The notes beneath the pieces were generated by a model. That model worked only from the letters and a program-made list of their open reading frames with translations, searched no databases and was not told where the DNA came from. Below are positions 5,601-5,604 of a stretch of DNA of 5,604 nucleotides, one piece after another. The stretch comes from Ruminococcaceae bacterium UBA7147 (GTDB taxonomy: Bacteria; Bacillota; Clostridia; Oscillospirales; Acutalibacteraceae): NCBI GenBank assembly GCA_002491825.1, contig DKWR01000010.1, positions 1 to 5,604 of the forward strand, in the 5' to 3' direction. The translations under genes and the position numbers were made by a program. How positions within the stretch are numbered: position 1 is the first letter of the stretch; the number at the start of each line of letters is the position of its first letter.

Positions 5601-5604
5601 GACG

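Larger units (their letters stand above)
5292..5604. other. Gene-free right end with repeat sequences
   Basis: These 313 bases contain no ORF with family features and no tRNA-like fold. Just after ruvX comes a T-rich run (5299-5310), then the imperfect inverted repeat GAGTTAAAC (5314-5322) with GTTTAATTC (5332-5340). After that come a tandem repeat, a long hairpin and a GC-rich palindrome, listed separately. The stretch 5390-5540 holds nothing I can name. The composition looks like intergenic repeat elements rather than decayed coding sequence. Confidence 0.7.

Overview
The window looks like a chromosomal segment of an endospore-forming, moderately AT-rich member of the Clostridia. I infer this from a full-length SpoIIE, Firmicute-type Hsp33 and YerC-like proteins, strong Shine-Dalgarno sites, and sigma-A-type promoters in AT-rich spacers. 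A Ruminococcus/Oscillospirales-like lineage is plausible, but the sequence alone does not fix the genus.

Layout from left to right. A truncated tRNA gene lies at the left edge on the minus strand, with a near-consensus promoter and a leader of about 45 nt (1-102). Next is a minus-strand operon read from right to left: a YerC/TrpR-family HTH protein, a class I SAM-dependent methyltransferase and hslO (Hsp33). The genes are tightly packed, with a 1-bp TAATG overlap and then an 11-bp gap, and an extended -10 promoter at 2170-2198 drives them. A hairpin terminator at 2252-2280 separates this operon from spoIIE (2291-4615, minus). SpoIIE has its own promoter, with a 21-bp spacer and candidate Spo0A boxes. 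Divergently on the plus strand lies ruvX (4881-5291) with its own sigma-A promoter. The last 313 bp contain no convincing gene; they hold a 14-bp tandem repeat, a 13-bp-stem hairpin and a perfect GC-rich palindrome, which look like intergenic repeat elements.

The genes are mostly housekeeping or sporulation functions: Hsp33 is an oxidative-stress holdase, SpoIIE is the phosphatase that activates sigma-F at the asymmetric septum, and RuvX/YqgF is an RNase H-fold nuclease family linked to rRNA processing. I see no new multi-gene system. The points most worth checking are the Spo0A-type spoIIE promoter, a minus-oriented terminator with no visible source gene between spoIIE and ruvX, the repeat cluster at the right edge, and the TTG start of the YerC-like gene.
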